Numbered from the stretch's first letter, positions 32,535-45,004 are shown. The stretch is 64,000 bases of DNA from Vicugna pacos (GCF_048564905.1 NC_133006.1:14468501-14532500), one strand, 5' to 3'. A program made the numbers and translations. Notes: a model not told the origin generated them from the letters alone.

Positions 32535-33140
32535 GGTGGGGGGCCGTGGGGGGGGAGGACTGGACCGCCTGGATTCAAGGCCTTAGGTAGACTCAGGGAA
32601 CAGGGTGCCCCGGAGAGCAGAGGCCCTAACGGTGGCCGTGGCCGCTGAGTTCTCCCTGAGAGAAATATTGCTGAGGTCTCAACTGGATTCCTTTCGGAGC
32701 AGGGACCCTTCTCTGCCCCAGTGCAAGTTCTAGCCTTGACTGATTTTCTTTCTCCAAAAGTGCCATCACCTACTTACCATTTATTTTTCCTAAAGTGACT
32801 GGGGTCACCCAAGAGGTCACCAAGGCTTATAAATGCTAGAGGGATTTCCTACCAAAGTATGGAGGCCTTGCCCACCTCTGGGCCTTCTCCTAGGCCCCTC
32901 CAAGCCCCCCTCTCCTCCCCGGCTCACAGGCTGCCTCCCATCCACTTCCTGTGTTTGCTCCCTATGACTCTCATCCCTGGAGTACGCCCCTCGCCCCTTC
33001 TTGCCCATCCACACACTGAGCACCTACAGGACAAGGCCTTCTCTCTCCTGTTGTCTACACAGCCCAATCCAGGCCATCTGGACTAATTTGCTTGTCTCCC
33101 AGCTCCTGTGCTAATAGTCACCACCATTCATGGGAAGTCT
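32535..33140. other. Unique sequence, no gene seen
   Basis: Weak L2-like wording at 32990-33085 (CACTGAGCACCTACAGGACA). Otherwise nothing recognised. Confidence 0.3.
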
Positions 33141-33144
33141 TTGC

Positions 33145-33310
33145 CATGCCCAGTGCTGGCCTATTAGCTCACATATATTCTCTCCAATTTTCCACCACTT
33201 GGAAAGTGGCAATTTCAGGCCCTCTTATGGTGATGAGGGAACAGAAGCTGAGGGAGGTTGGGAGATCTCCAGGGTCACAGCTGGTGAGTGGGACGGGGCC
33301 CTGACACCAG
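33145..33310 (-). repeat. MIR SINE
   Basis: GTGCTGGCCTATTAGCTCAC, TGGTGATGAGGGAACAGAAG, CTGAGGGAGGTTGGG and AGGGTCACAGCTGGTGAGTG, antisense order. Confidence 0.8.
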
Positions 33311-33314
33311 TGTT

Positions 33315-33825
33315 CTGTCGAGGGCACCACCTTGCCCACTCTCCCACATACCCTAGGGAACAAGAAGCAACATGGTGGGGTCTGAAATGGTCAGTGGGGG
33401 GCTTTTTGTTTTAGTAAAAACCACCAGAACTTACACAAATGGGTAAGGTTATCATTCAAAAAGTTTACCTCAGAAGAGAGCAATTATTCTGATCATGCTG
33501 CTTGTTCAGTGCATTCTGTTTTTGTTTTACCTTTTATTTCTTTATATCAACAGTTGCAGAACAGAACAGATCAAAAAGCAAGTCTTCGCCCCGACCTGTC
33601 CCAATGCCACCAGCCCCTTTCTTCCTGTAGCTTTAGCTATGATAAAGAAAGCTGTGACCTTCCGTACTTTTATTCCTAGCTCTTTTAAATTCAATTTTTA
33701 AAGCGTTTTAAAGTCATATCAGAATCAAACTGTTTTTTACTCAATTTAATTCATCACATTATTCTTTAACTTGATTTCAAATGAAACTTAACAAATAAAC
33801 TCTTTACTTTACAATAGTTCTGGAT
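33315..33825. other. AT-rich sequence bordering the L1
   Basis: Probably degraded repeat DNA, but no family recognised. A short open frame at 33495-33701 has a hydrophobic start and no recognisable domain. Confidence 0.3.
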
Positions 33826-33829
33826 TTCC

Positions 33830-36250
33830 AGAAAAACTGCAAAGATAATGTGGAGTTCCCATATACTCCATACCCAGATTCCCTATATTAGACATCTTAA
33901 TTAGCATGGGAATGTGCATTACAATTAATGAACGAACATTGGTACATTATTATTAGCTAAAGTTCATGCTTCCTAATTTCCTAAGGAAATTCAAATTTCC
34001 TCAGTTTTTACTAATGTCCTTTCTTTTTGTTCCAGGATCCCATTCAGGACACCTCATTACATTTAGTCTTCACGTCTCTTAGGCTTCTCTTACCTGTGAC
34101 CCTTCCCTCATTTCCTTGTTTTTAATGGCATTGACAGTTTTGAATTGTACTGGTCAGGTATTCTGTAGAACGTCCACCCCTCAACTAGGATTTGTCTGAT
34201 GTTTTTCTCATGATTAGGCTTGAGTTACGAATTTACGGAGAAAGAACACAGGTAAAGTGCCATTTTCATCACATCATATCAAGGGTACCTGCTGTCAACA
34301 TGACTTAACCGCTGTTGATGTTGACCTTGATCACATGGCTGAGGTGTTTGTCAGTTGTTTTCACCATAAAGTTACTCCTCCCCCGACTCTACAATTCCTG
34401 TGCTGTCCTCCTTGGAAGGCAGTCACTCACTATGCAGAGCTTATACTTAAGAGGGAGGGGGCTAAATTCTCCCTCCTTGAGAGCAAAGCATCTACACCAT
34501 TATTTGGAATTCTTCTCCACAGGAAATTTTGTCTCTTCTCCCCCATTGATTTATTTAATCATTTATTTATATCAGTACGGACTCATGGAAATTTACCTTA
34601 TACTTTGGGTTATAATTGAAAACTGCTTCATTTCATTTCTCAGATTGTTCCACCTTTGGCCACTGGAGTTCTTTCCACTGGCTCCTGTGGGGCTTTTTGG
34701 AGCACTTCCTTACTTCCTGGCACTGTAAGATACTCTGGGCTCATCTTGTCTATTTCCTGTCCTGGTCCTTGAATCAGCCTTTTCTCCAGGGAGCTCTGGT
34801 TTCTTTGAATGGAGACTGGTATCAGAAACCAAGATCTGAGCACTAAGTGTGCTTGTCACTACTGAGTTGTTGTTTAGAGACCCAGCTGACAGAGAAAGGA
34901 AATATGTGTGTACTTACTAACTCATGTATATATACATCTCTGTAAGTATTTTTATGTAACTATCTGTATCTATATTAAGCTAGACATGAGTTTGTACTGA
35001 TGTCCCCAACTCTAATCCATTCCTGGTGGATCATTCTAGCCTCCTCCTCTTACTGTAAGCTTTCATTCCAGCAGTGAGAAACCTGGCTCCCATCTACCAT
35101 CCATTTATTTAATTGTTCGATTCCAGTATACACATATATTATTTCAGATTGTCAACCCATATTTCCATGGGAAATAACTTTATCAACTCGAGTACAGAGC
35201 TATATGCAGTTCCCTTTGTGTTTAGTCTTACAGACACCAATCATTCCCAGACTTACTCAGTCAGTACCTTTCTCCCCATCCCCCTCAAGGAAGTGGTTTT
35301 ATACTTTAGTGATACTGTTAGACTCTTTTGTCACATTCTTCATTCTATTACGTGATCTCCCAGCCTCCAAAATGATTTATTTAAATTTGCATATATTAAG
35401 GCTCACTCTTTGTGCTGTAAAGTTCTACGGGTTTTGACAATTGCAGTACGTATCCACCGTTTCACTATCACACAGAATGGTCCTATCACCCTACAAAATT
35501 ACCTGTTTCACCTATTCAACCCTCCTCCCACCCCAAATCATTAGCAACCACTGATCTGTTTACCATCTCTATAGTTTTTCCCTTTCCATAATGTCATACA
35601 AATGAAATCATGTAGTACAGAGCTTTTCCAGACTGGCTTCTTTCACTTAGTAATATGCATTTGAGATTCATCTATGTCTTTGTGTGGCTTGATAGCTCAT
35701 TTCTTTTTATTGCTAAGTAAATGGTGTGGATGTACTATAGTTTGTTTATCTATCTGCCTATGAAAGGATATCTTGGTTCTTCGGCAATTGTATTTTTGGC
35801 AATTCTAAATAAATTGCTGTTATAAATATTCATGTTCTGGTTTTTGTGTGGACATAAGTTTTAAAATCAGTTGAGTAAATACCTAGGAGTGCAATTGTTG
35901 GATCATATGGTAAGACTATGTTTAGTTTTATAAGAAACTGCCAAACTCTTTTTCAAAGTAGCTGGCTGTACCTGTTGTTTTGCGTTCCCACTTGTGGTGA
36001 GTGAGAGTTCCTGTTGCTCCACTTCCTCACTTGCAATTGATATTGTCAATTAAAAAAATTTTTTTTAGCCATTCTAAAAGGTATGTAGTGGTTTCTCATT
36101 GCTGTTTTAATTTTCATTTCCCTCATGACAAATGACACTGAGCATCTTTTCATAGGCTTATTTGCCATCTACATATCTTCTGGGATGAGCTGTCTATTCA
36201 GATATTTTGCCCATTTTTAAACTGGATTGTCGAATAACTTTTGATTGTTT
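33830..36250 (-). repeat. Long L1M-type LINE 3' region
   Basis: Antisense L1 3' UTR wording throughout: TCTGTAGAACGTCCACCCCTC, GACCTTGATCACATGGCTGAG, TTGGCCACTGGAGTTCTTTCC, then the classic block AAATACCTAGGAGTGCAATTG (rc of the 'ggtatttaccca' region) and CTGAGCATCTTTTCATAGGC at the upper end. No usable ORF2 remains. The 33830-35440 and 35440-36250 parts could be two L1M copies rather than one. Confidence 0.85.
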
Positions 36251-36254
36251 GAAA

Positions 36255-37755
36255 AAGTCAAGTTCATCTCTGAGAGAGGAGGATCAACCTTCACTGAGGA
36301 CTGTTAGCATTTGGATAAAATACCTAAGAAATATTTGTGAAATAACATTTCATGGAGACCTGGAATCCCAGCACTAAAAGGCATCTCAAAATCCTTCTAC
36401 AGGAGAATAAAGTGGGTTTTGAGAGGAGCCATGGTGAAGCAGCAGAGACATTTTCTCTTCACCCCATACCCACATGCCTCCCCCTTCACTTCCCAGCCCC
36501 TCACCATTAGGTGAGACCACAGAGCTAACTCTGGCAGATATGCTGTGAACAGAGATGCTGCCTGTCACTTTGGGGACAGAACATTTGCAAGCCAGTGCAT
36601 AGCCCTCCTGCTCTTTTCTGCCCCTGTAGGCACAACCATGGAAGCCACTTGTTGAAATTTGATGGCTGTAACATCCAGGGTCCCTAACTGACTATGTGGA
36701 GCAGAGCCCCTGCCAATCTGTCTCAGCCAAATTGTGTGAGCACGAAACAAACCTTCACAATGTGAATCCACTGAGATTTCAGGGCTCATTTGTTACTGCA
36801 GCACAGCATGGCCTATCCTGACTTGCACAGCCAATCATTGGCTGGTGCCTTTGACATCATGCTTGCATCATTAGAGTTCCCCCAAACCTGGTGGTATGCT
36901 GGCCTAGGAAAAAGTTGCTTAAGGCGAGAGATCATTTAAATGCACCAACATCACGTGCCTGGCCCCGCGTAGGCACTGTGCCTTCATGACCTCAAGTCTG
37001 TCAGGGAGAAGGTCCAGGGATCGGCTGAACTGTTTGCTTTTGCCACTCACTGGTTCTTATCTCCCCAGGTGACATATAGAGGTTGGCATATAATTGAAGC
37101 TAACTTTCCTGCAATAGAACAATCCTGACAGGATACTAAAAGCAGATCTCTCCATCCAAGTCAAGCCCTCAAAAGCCCCTGTAAACCCCACGTCCTCCAA
37201 AAGTTTTACCTAAGAGGAACTACATCTCACAAACTCTCTTCTATCTTCTGCTGAATCTTTTCTTCAAACTCAGGTCTTGTTTTCTGCTAACTTCATCCTC
37301 TCTAGAGGAGGAAGATACTGCCATGTCCATTGTCCAGAAGACATGCACCCTCCAGCATTTAACAGGCCTTTTCTCCAGCCTGGCCCTACCTAGAACAATT
37401 TGCCCTGGGCTGGCCTCTGATAGCAGTCCACAGGCTTGGTGAAACCTCATGCACAGCCTCTCAGCCTCCTAATCACAGTATCTGGGGGCCTGCTGCAGCC
37501 CTCAGGGCAGAGAATGAGGCTTTCTTCTGTGTGAAGGGAAGTGATGCTCACAGAGCTCAAAACAAAGACCTTGACCTCATTAGTGCAATGTTCTGGTCAG
37601 CGGATTTGGGGAAATGTGATGATGTTAATTATATGCTCATTTATTTAATCCTTGTTCTTGTGAAAAGCATGCATTTGCCTTCCCCTCTTTCCCCAGGGGG
37701 TATAAACTCCTCGGGGTTGTGCAGGGGGGTGGAGCAGAAGGGGGAAGGACCAGAC
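36255..37755. other. Unassigned sequence with one AT-rich island
   Basis: No repeat family or exon recognised. At 37605-37690 a short island holds GATGTTAATTATATGCTC and ATTTATTTAATCC in GC-richer surroundings (see findings). Confidence 0.3.
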
Positions 37756-37759
37756 AAGG

Positions 37760-37905
37760 GTCACTCAGACCTGGATTCATTTCCTGGCTACCGTGACCCT
37801 GGGTAACCTGCCTGAGCCTGGGATTGAGTAAGGATTATGGGTTTGGCACTGTGCCTGGCACACAGGAAGCTTGGTAAATTACAGCTATTATCATCAGACT
37901 GCTAA
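37760..37905 (+). repeat. MIR SINE
   Basis: CAGACCTGGATTCATTTCC, TGACCCTGGGTAACCTGCC, TGCCTGGCACACAGGAAGC and TACAGCTATTATCATC. Confidence 0.82.
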
Positions 37906-37978
37906 TTATTTTATTCTATCAATGGAAAGATGATTTTCCACTGTTCCATCTTGATTCCTGAGAGACAGTAGAGCACAG

Positions 37979-38160
37979 ACAAGTGTTCAATAGAACTTCC
38001 CAAGATGAGGGAAATGTTTAGTATCTGCAGTCCACATGTGACTACTGAGCACTTAAAAAAAGTGCAACTGAGGAACTGAATTTTTAATTGTGTTTCGTTT
38101 TAATTATTTCAAAGTTAAACAGTCCCCTGAGTTTAGTGGTTACTGGATTGGGCAGTGCAG
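37979..38160 (+). mobile_element. MER3/MER33-type hAT-Charlie element
   Basis: Starts AAGTGTTCAATAGAACTTCC and ends TTACTGGATTGGGCAGTGCAG, matching degraded hAT terminal repeats (consensus CAGTGCTGTCCAATAG / CTATTGGACAGCGCTG). The interior has CACATGTGACTACTGAGCAC and AACTGAGGAACTGAATTTTT. Non-autonomous, no coding capacity. Confidence 0.75.
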
Positions 38161-38161
38161 C

Positions 38162-38390
38162 TGCAGAGGGTAAGGGCACAGGCTCTGGGGTAGACCACCT
38201 GGGTTCCCATTCTGCTTCCTAGCTGTAAGCCCTTGGACCAGTTACTCAACCACTCTGGGCCTCAGCTTCCTCTTCTGTAAAATGTGGATATTATAGTACT
38301 GACTTCCTAGGGTGGTTGTAAAGATTAAATGAATCAATCTACATAAAGTGCCCCATTTTGGAAGGAATGTCATTATTGCTCTTTAAAGCA
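38162..38390 (+). repeat. Near full-length MIR SINE
   Basis: Complete order from AGAGGGTAAGGGCACAGGC through CACCTGGGTTCCCATTCTGC, CCTCAGCTTCCTCTTCTGTA, AAATGTGGATATTATAGTAC and AAGATTAAATGAATCAATC to CATAAAGTGCCC. It abuts the hAT element. Confidence 0.95.
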
Positions 38391-38394
38391 CTGG

Positions 38395-39655
38395 TGTCTG
38401 GCCTGTAGACCACAGGCATGACTATGTCTCCTGTCTTGAGGGCCTCTGTCTGCTTCTGCTCTGAATTTCTCATGGCCCCAGCCCAGGGCAGAGGAAAACC
38501 AGTACCCACGGACCAGGGAGTGAAGGAGACTCAAAATGCCCCGACGAGGTTAAGGATGATGGATAAGGATGCCCTGGTTGACAGTCCAGGCTGCCCCTTT
38601 CCCCTCGGTGGAGTGGGCCTGTTGCCTTTCTTGAGAAGTGGTGGGCCACGGGAGGTAGCTCATCCTCTGGCTCTGGGTGTGTTTGGGGCAAGGCAGCCTG
38701 AAAGAGGAGGTACGGATGGGCTCAGGGGTGAGGGGCTTCTTCATTCTAATCTCCCAGGCCACAGGGAGCCATAGAAGCCAAATTATGACCACTCTACCAC
38801 ATCTCCAAACATGGAGATGATCTGATCCACCTGCCAAATTCAGCCACGAAGCCAGAGGAGGCCAGAAGTCAGGAGGGCTCTCCCGGAAAGGCAGTGGGCT
38901 TCTAAGAAATGGAAGATCTGGGTCCAACGCCAGGGCCCTGGAGCTGAGTCTTTGGAATTCCCCCTCCCTTCTCACTTTGATGAGGAACAGAACTCCTCCT
39001 TTTCAGGGAATGGGTGCAAGTCTGTGTCCTGTCTTCTCAGTTCCTTCCTCCACAGGGGTGCGAGGACCACGTGGGGATTTCCGGATCCTGGGACTTCTTG
39101 GTGCCCCTAGAGGCACAACTTCAAATTCCCCCAAAGAACTAATCAGCATCAGAAGCCAAGCACCCTCTGAAGGTTCCCGCCTTCATCCTGGCTAGCTCCT
39201 CACCTGTCCTGGACTCAGTAGGAAATGGAAGGGGCCACAGGCAGGGCCCAAGTTCCCTCTGTAAGATATCCCGAGAGAACATCTCCTTCTCCCAGCCACA
39301 GTCCCCTCCTCCCTCAGTGTCTGGGATTCCTGCTTCTGCAGCCAGGAGCAACCCACCCTCAGAGCCACAGAGGAAATGACAGTCTCATGGAACACATTCT
39401 CCAAAGACAGGGCATAGGGCAGGGACCATCTTTGCCCCACTTTCCCATTTCAGGGTAAGATAAGAGATAGCAGGAGGCACCAAGGTTAGACTCCAGGAAG
39501 CACCTCCTAGTAGTGAGAAATATGAGACAGTTGGTTGTAAAAGCCAGTTATATTCAACCTTCTGATCAGATTGATGTGGAGGGGGCACTCTGGTAGAGTG
39601 AGATGACGAGAAATCTGAGATTTAAAATATACCCAGATACATGGCCAATATGATC
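38395..39655. other. GC-rich unique sequence
   Basis: No repeat or exon recognised. Overlapping open frames at 38418-38975 are on both strands. Confidence 0.3.
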
Positions 39656-39659
39656 TCTC

Positions 39660-39885
39660 AGTTAGCTGGATTTAGAGTCAGACAGATTTAGATTTAAACC
39701 CCAGCCAGGCCACGGACTGGCTATGTGACCTTAGGTTAATTGTTTAATGATGCTTCCATTCAGTTTCCTCATCAGTAAGATGGGATAAAGAGATTCACCC
39801 CCCAGCCCCCAGGTTGTACAGAAGAGTGAGGGAGGCCTGTAGGTGAATGGCCCCAGCCCAGTGCCTGGCACATCCCTGGGAACAG
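39660..39885 (+). repeat. MIR SINE
   Basis: TTAGAGTCAGACAGATTTAG, ACTGGCTATGTGACCTTAGG, CAGTTTCCTCATCAGTAAGA, TGGGATAAAGAGA and CCCAGTGCCTGGCACAT. Confidence 0.92.
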
Positions 39886-39889
39886 AGGT

Positions 39890-40790
39890 CTGAGCTGGCT
39901 GGGGATTTGGGGAACAGTGGGAGGGGAAGATAGGCAGGAAGGTAGGCTGGCGGCAGGGATCTCAGTCCCTGGTGGGAAAGACCTGTCGTCCGAGTTGGAG
40001 ATGGCCTTGGGGCCCTGCTGCAGACCAAGGACTGGGCCCCATTCCCTGTGCCCAGGCTGAGTCTCCTGTTCCCCAGCCCTGTTCCTACATCCTGCTTCAA
40101 GGCAATCGTTGGGGGACAGTGAGAGAACTGGGACCCCCCTCCCTGGAGAACTGCTCTTTCTGCAGGCCCCTCATCCCACTTTGTTCTGGGGACCCTCATT
40201 TTCTAACCCCAGGAAGCCTTTCATGAAGCTTCTCAGAGAGAAGCCTCAGAGAGAACTGGTTTTCCCAGACAGCCTTACTCCTTCTTTTGCCAGACCATCA
40301 GGAAGCCCTGAGAAAGACCCTGAGCTAGGGGTCAGCCTACCCACCTGCTTCAGACCAGCGCTGTCAAGCACTGGGGTGGAAAGGCCATTGGTGTTTTGGG
40401 AGGCCAGTTGGTAGGCAGGTTTGCCAGGGATCTGCTTCCCACCAGACTCGAGTGTACATTGAAAGCCCGTTTGGCACTACTCATGGTGGGGCAGAAGGAA
40501 AGCTGGCTTTGACTGGCTGGCACTGTGGCATCTGCTGGCCCCAGGCTGAGCGGCCTCCAAGGGCCTCCCACCCCCATGCCCTGGCATAGGTGAGACGGCC
40601 TCAGTAGCCACTGGGCCATAAAACGTCATGAAGCCAGTTCAGGCCAGAAGCCCACTGACAAAGAGAAGAATCGACAGACAACAAGAGCTCAGGAAGCCCA
40701 GGGTTGTATGACCCAGTGGGAATCCTTAATTCAATTTAAAATTTTTGGATGCAAAGGAGCCAAGCTTTTATCCTAAGTTAAGACCCAGCC
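39890..40790. other. Unique sequence, no gene seen
   Basis: 40715-40780 has an AT-rich patch (TTAATTCAATTTAAAATTTT). No repeat recognised. Confidence 0.3.
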
Positions 40791-40794
40791 CTCT

Positions 40795-40855
40795 CTCCCT
40801 TAGACTGGGGGTTCCCTGGGAGCAGGGCTGTGTCTCCACATCAGAGTGGCCTATG
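40795..40855 (+). repeat. L2-tail unit, 1 copy plus partial
   Basis: TTAGACTGGGGGTTCCCTGG, GAGCAGGGCTGTGTCTCC, then the beginning of a second unit, TCAGAGTGGCC. Confidence 0.65.
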
Positions 40856-40859
40856 GGGT

Positions 40860-42790
40860 AAGGCCAGTCAGCTCTTTCTCCCACTATCTGCATGGGACCA
40901 CAGAGTCACAGAAGGGAGAAATATCTGACTTGCGTTGTTCAGGATCTGAGAGGGATTCATTACTAGTGAGAGTAACACAAGGGGGTTGGGGAGGGGGTGG
41001 TGCATTTTTAACTTTCCTGAAAAGCTGTGGACTCACAGAAGATTCTCTTGGTCTCTCCGCCACATCTCTTTCTTCCCTTTACATGTGCAGTTCTGCCAGG
41101 GAGAGGAGAACTAGGGGTTAGGATGGCCCCAGGGCCGGGCCTGGCATGTGGCTGAGGTGTCTTGAGCTGCCCTGCTCCAAGTCCCTCTTGTTCTCTCTCT
41201 CCCCTGCCCTCACCCCAAGCTGGCCCCTCTGGCCTCTCTGCAACCCTGCCTTGCCCAGAGCAACCCCAGCTGGGCACCCCCTCCCTCCTTCCCTCCCTCC
41301 TTTGCTCACAGAGGAGGTCGCCCAGCTGCCCACTGCCAGGTACAAAGGATAAAAATAACCAGTGGAAAAACACGTGGCTCCAGGTCAAACATTAACCAGC
41401 GGGACCTGGTGTGCCGGCCACGGTGTTCCTTCCCAGGCTACCTGGCCACCAACATGCAGCTGGTAGTGGTGTCCTCTCCCTCTGACCATCGCTGTAATTC
41501 TCAGACATTTACCCACGGGCTCCAGAAGGACGCACCCACCCACCCGAGTGTCCCAGGGGTGCAGGTGTGGCCAGCTCACCCAGACTCGTGACTTCAGGGT
41601 TGATCCTCCTTGTGCTCAGCCTAAAGTCTTCCCTAAAGCCTCTGGGGTTCAGGTCAGCCCAGCTCCCAGGTGAAAACAGTGCCTTTGAGTCTCTGGGGAT
41701 TCCTCAGTTTTTTTGTTTGTCTGCTGCAAAGCCAAGCTCACTGAGAATGGAAAAGGAAAGGGGTGGGGACAGCAGAGTCCAGGCAATGCTGACACACACC
41801 CCTCAGCATGCTGGGAGGCCACCTGGAGGAGGTGTTAGGAGAGACAAGCAGGTGAGAAGTTCCAGCCCTGTCCCTAAGGCACCCCACATGCGTGGCTCTG
41901 GTGTTGTCTGGTGCCGGGGTGACCAGAGGGATGGGTGGGTGCGGCCCTGTGGACGCAGATGACTCTGCCCGCACACCTCAGGCCCACTTGGTCTCTCACC
42001 AGGCAGATCCTACTCATTGGCATCCCAGCAACTGCCTGAGGCTCGGTGGGGCGACAGCCTGCCCCTGGCCTTTGCTCTTCACACATCTGGGGTCCGATGC
42101 CCAGTGGTTCTAGGAAATGCCTGCACAGCAGCCTTGAGCCTGAGCCAAATGCCCCATTTTCTGTCAAGGAAGCTTGGCTGCACAATGACAGAAGAGTAAA
42201 GTCCAGCTGGGCACAGCACAGCAGCCCCATCACTCAGGCTAGCTGGAGTCCAGTGCATCCCCTCTTGGAGCCCGAAAGGGATGTAGGGGGCCCTGCAACC
42301 CGGGAAGCCCCCCACCCCCTGCCACTGGTATGTCCACAGCAGCACCACAGCAGCACGATGGAGTGTGTGCAAATATTAGCTTTAAAGGGGAAGCAGAGGG
42401 CTTGAGTGACAGCAGCAAGGGCCTTGCCCACGTCTGTTGGGGCAGCTGAGGGCTGGTCCTCTTGGGACTGGCCACTGCTGGCCCTGCTGCCAGGTCAAGA
42501 GTCCAGTGCTGAGCACAGTCGGGAGGCCTGGGGCCTGGCTTCTGAGGAACAGCGAGGCTCCCCCAGGCACAGGAATTCCTACTCAGGATGGCCCCCCAGG
42601 CTCCTGGAAATGTTTCCCACCAGGGTGGCTGTCCCTGTGCCAGGACAGTGTCCTGGAGACGGCCTGGAGGCCTGGCCCTGCTGCAGACCCAGCCAGGCCA
42701 CACAGGAGACCCACGGCCTTTGGAAGCCTTTGGTTTACAGCCAGGTTCTTCCACAGCTACATCTGCCTCGGAGCCCCACGGTCTTGTTTG
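40860..42790. other. GC-rich unique sequence
   Basis: Many overlapping open frames, none with a domain. No interspersed repeat recognised. Confidence 0.3.
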
Positions 42791-42794
42791 AGTT

Positions 42795-43140
42795 ACTAAG
42801 CCTCACTGAGCCTCGGTTATGTCATCTATAAAGTGGGGACATTTACCTCCAGCTGTCAAGGTGTTCCAAGGATTAAGTTAGCTGATCCTTCTGGAGTGCC
42901 CAGCACATAGATTTTATTCTACAGATGGTTGCTCCAGTGAGTTTTCTCTTCACTCTGGGCCTCAGTTTCCTCCTCTGTAAATGGAGTTAATGACGCTCAG
43001 CTCACAGGACCAAGTGAGCTGATCTTTATATTGTTATTGTACATGAACAACATGGACATTGGTCCATAACCGTCAGCATGATTGTTATCTGTTTCCCGCT
43101 CTGCACTTCAGTTTCTTCATCTGGATTTGGTCACCTCTGA
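42795..43140 (+). repeat. Three consecutive MIR fragments
   Basis: First, 42795-42930: AAGCCTCACTGAGCCTCGGT, CATCTATAAAGTGGGGAC, CCAGCACATAG. Second, 42945-43060: GGGCCTCAGTTTCCTCCTCTG, TAAATGGAGTTAATGACGC. Third scrap, 43090-43135: CTCTGCACTTCAGTTTCTTC. All are in sense orientation. Confidence 0.8.
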
Positions 43141-43224
43141 GGACCTCAGCTGGAGGTCCAGGGTGCTCGCCACCTGCTCCCTGATCTCAGTCACACCCCC
43201 CGCTCTTCCCCCTCCTTGCCAAGG

Positions 43225-43330
43225 CCAGAACGGCACCATATCACCCTCGTTATCATGCTGACATTTGCTTTGGCTCACGAAGCAATTACCTGTTGCATTG
43301 AACAAAGGCCCAGGAGAGAGGCAGATAATA
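43225..43330. promoter_or_regulatory. Weak candidate regulatory island
   Basis: GTTATCATGCTGACATTTGC and GAACAAAGGCC (a SOX-type ACAAAG word) are set in unique sequence. Low support. Confidence 0.18.
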
Positions 43331-43334
43331 GGAC

Positions 43335-43910
43335 AGCCAGAAGCCCTGGCTTTGGAGAGAGAAGCCGGCATAGGTGTCAGCCGGAGCCCTGACCTCGGGC
43401 CTGAGAAACAAAGCCAGGGATGCGGGAAGTGGGTGCAAAGTGAGGGGGTCAGGATTAATTTCTCTCAGCCGAGGAGCCAGAGCTAGGGGAAGGAGGGATG
43501 TTTGCATCTCGATGCCATCTGGAAGAGGGCAAACATGGAGGGGCCACTCAAGGAAATGCCTGAGCAGCAAATCAAATCCTGCAAAGAAACTGACCACCCT
43601 TGAAATGAATGTCTGAGGGAGAGGAGTGCATCTGGGGAGGGCTTGTAGTGGCGGGGAGACCAGGATGGGGAAGGAGGCCGAGGGGGAGAGGAAGGAATCA
43701 AGCTTGGTAGCCTCCGGTGGGGGCCTCCCTGGGCTGGTGGCCCTCAGCAAACACAGGCCGGAACTCGGGGCTGGGGGTAGACAAGAGGGTCCTCAAACCT
43801 ACAGAAGATCTACCTTGCCTCAGAATTCTGAATCTGGTTCCCTGTAGCCACTGCCCCCTCCACTTATCAGACCCCAAACCCTGAGGGCTACTGTCTTTCC
43901 AGTCAATGAC
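43335..43910. other. GC-rich unique sequence
   Basis: No repeat or exon recognised. Confidence 0.3.
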
Positions 43911-43914
43911 CTTG

Positions 43915-44120
43915 TCCACTCCACACACATCAACGTAGCGCCTACTATGTGCATAGCTGCAGGGATGGGAAGCATAGATGCTCAGAGGTATAGCTCTGGG
44001 TGTGTGGTTCTGTGTTCTGACAGACTCGGGTTTAAATCCCCTCTCTCCTTAAACTGGCTCACAAAATGTAACATGCTTGGCCAAGCCTCCATTTTCTCCT
44101 TTGTTAAAGAATGTGATCTT
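43915..44120. repeat. L2 tail fragment then degraded MIR
   Basis: 43925-43965 reads TAGCGCCTACTATGTGCATAG (antisense L2/MIR tail). 44000-44120 reads ACTCGGGTTTAAATCCCCTC and CCAAGCCTCCATTTTCTCC (sense MIR). Confidence 0.6.
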
Positions 44121-44369
44121 GCAGCTTGGGCCCCAGAGCAAGGCAAGAGATCTGGGGCACCCTCAACCCTCCCCAGGCAGGGAGCTGCATACTCCCTGGG
44201 CCCTTTTGCCAATGTATCGAGGCAGGTGCTGCCCAGCCCTGCCCAGGGTGGTGTACTAGGAGGCAACCTCATAGGAAGTTCAGGAAACACATTCACTTCA
44301 AGCCAGCCGACAGCTGCAGGACCTGAACACAGGGGCCTTTTCCCCTCCTCCCCTCATCAACCAGTCAAG

Positions 44370-44995
44370 AAAGGCACACACGAGTATGTGTGCCTGCATA
44401 CACGTATGTGTACTTGTGTGTGCACGTGGGTGTGGGCGCGTTTGTGCAAGTTTTTGCATCTTTGGATGTGCACGTGTGCTTGTATATGTTTGCACAGATG
44501 TGCTTTGTGCGTGTTGTTTATTTGTATGTGTTTTGTGTGTTGCATGAAATGTTTGTGTGTTTTAATATGTGAAAATATGTGCACGTGTTTGTGTGACTGT
44601 GAACATGCATTATGCAAATTGGACTGTGTTTATGTGCATATATGCATATATTTACATCTTTTTATGTGTTTTTTGTCTATACAATATATGTGTATGCTGT
44701 GTGTGTATTTGTGAATATAGAATCTATGGGGGGTTGTGTTTGTAAATAAGCTATGTATGTGTTTGTATAATGTGTTTCTGTGTTAATACGTATTTGTGGA
44801 TATAGTGCATCTGTGTATAATTGCATGTATGAATGTGTATGTGCCTGTGTGTGGATGTGTATATGAAACACAATTATGTCTGTATGTATAGGAATATAAT
44901 ATGCCCATGTGGAAATGTGTGTACATAATTAGCATGAGTGAATCATGTGTTTGCACGTCTCTGTGTGTAACATGTGTGATGTGTATGTGCCTGGG
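44370..44995 (+). repeat. Long degenerate TG-rich tract
   Basis: About 620 bp of imperfect TGTG/TATG/CATG alternation, purine-pyrimidine alternating for long runs. It opens frames on both strands that read as Cys/Val/Met-rich or His/Thr-rich peptides and are artefacts of the repeat. Confidence 0.93.
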
Positions 44996-45004
44996 CCTGT
45001 AGAA

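Noticed and set aside
43947-44714. 255-codon plus-strand open frame, Cys/Val-rich
   Set aside because: Its second half is the degenerate TG repeat and its first half is L2/MIR debris.
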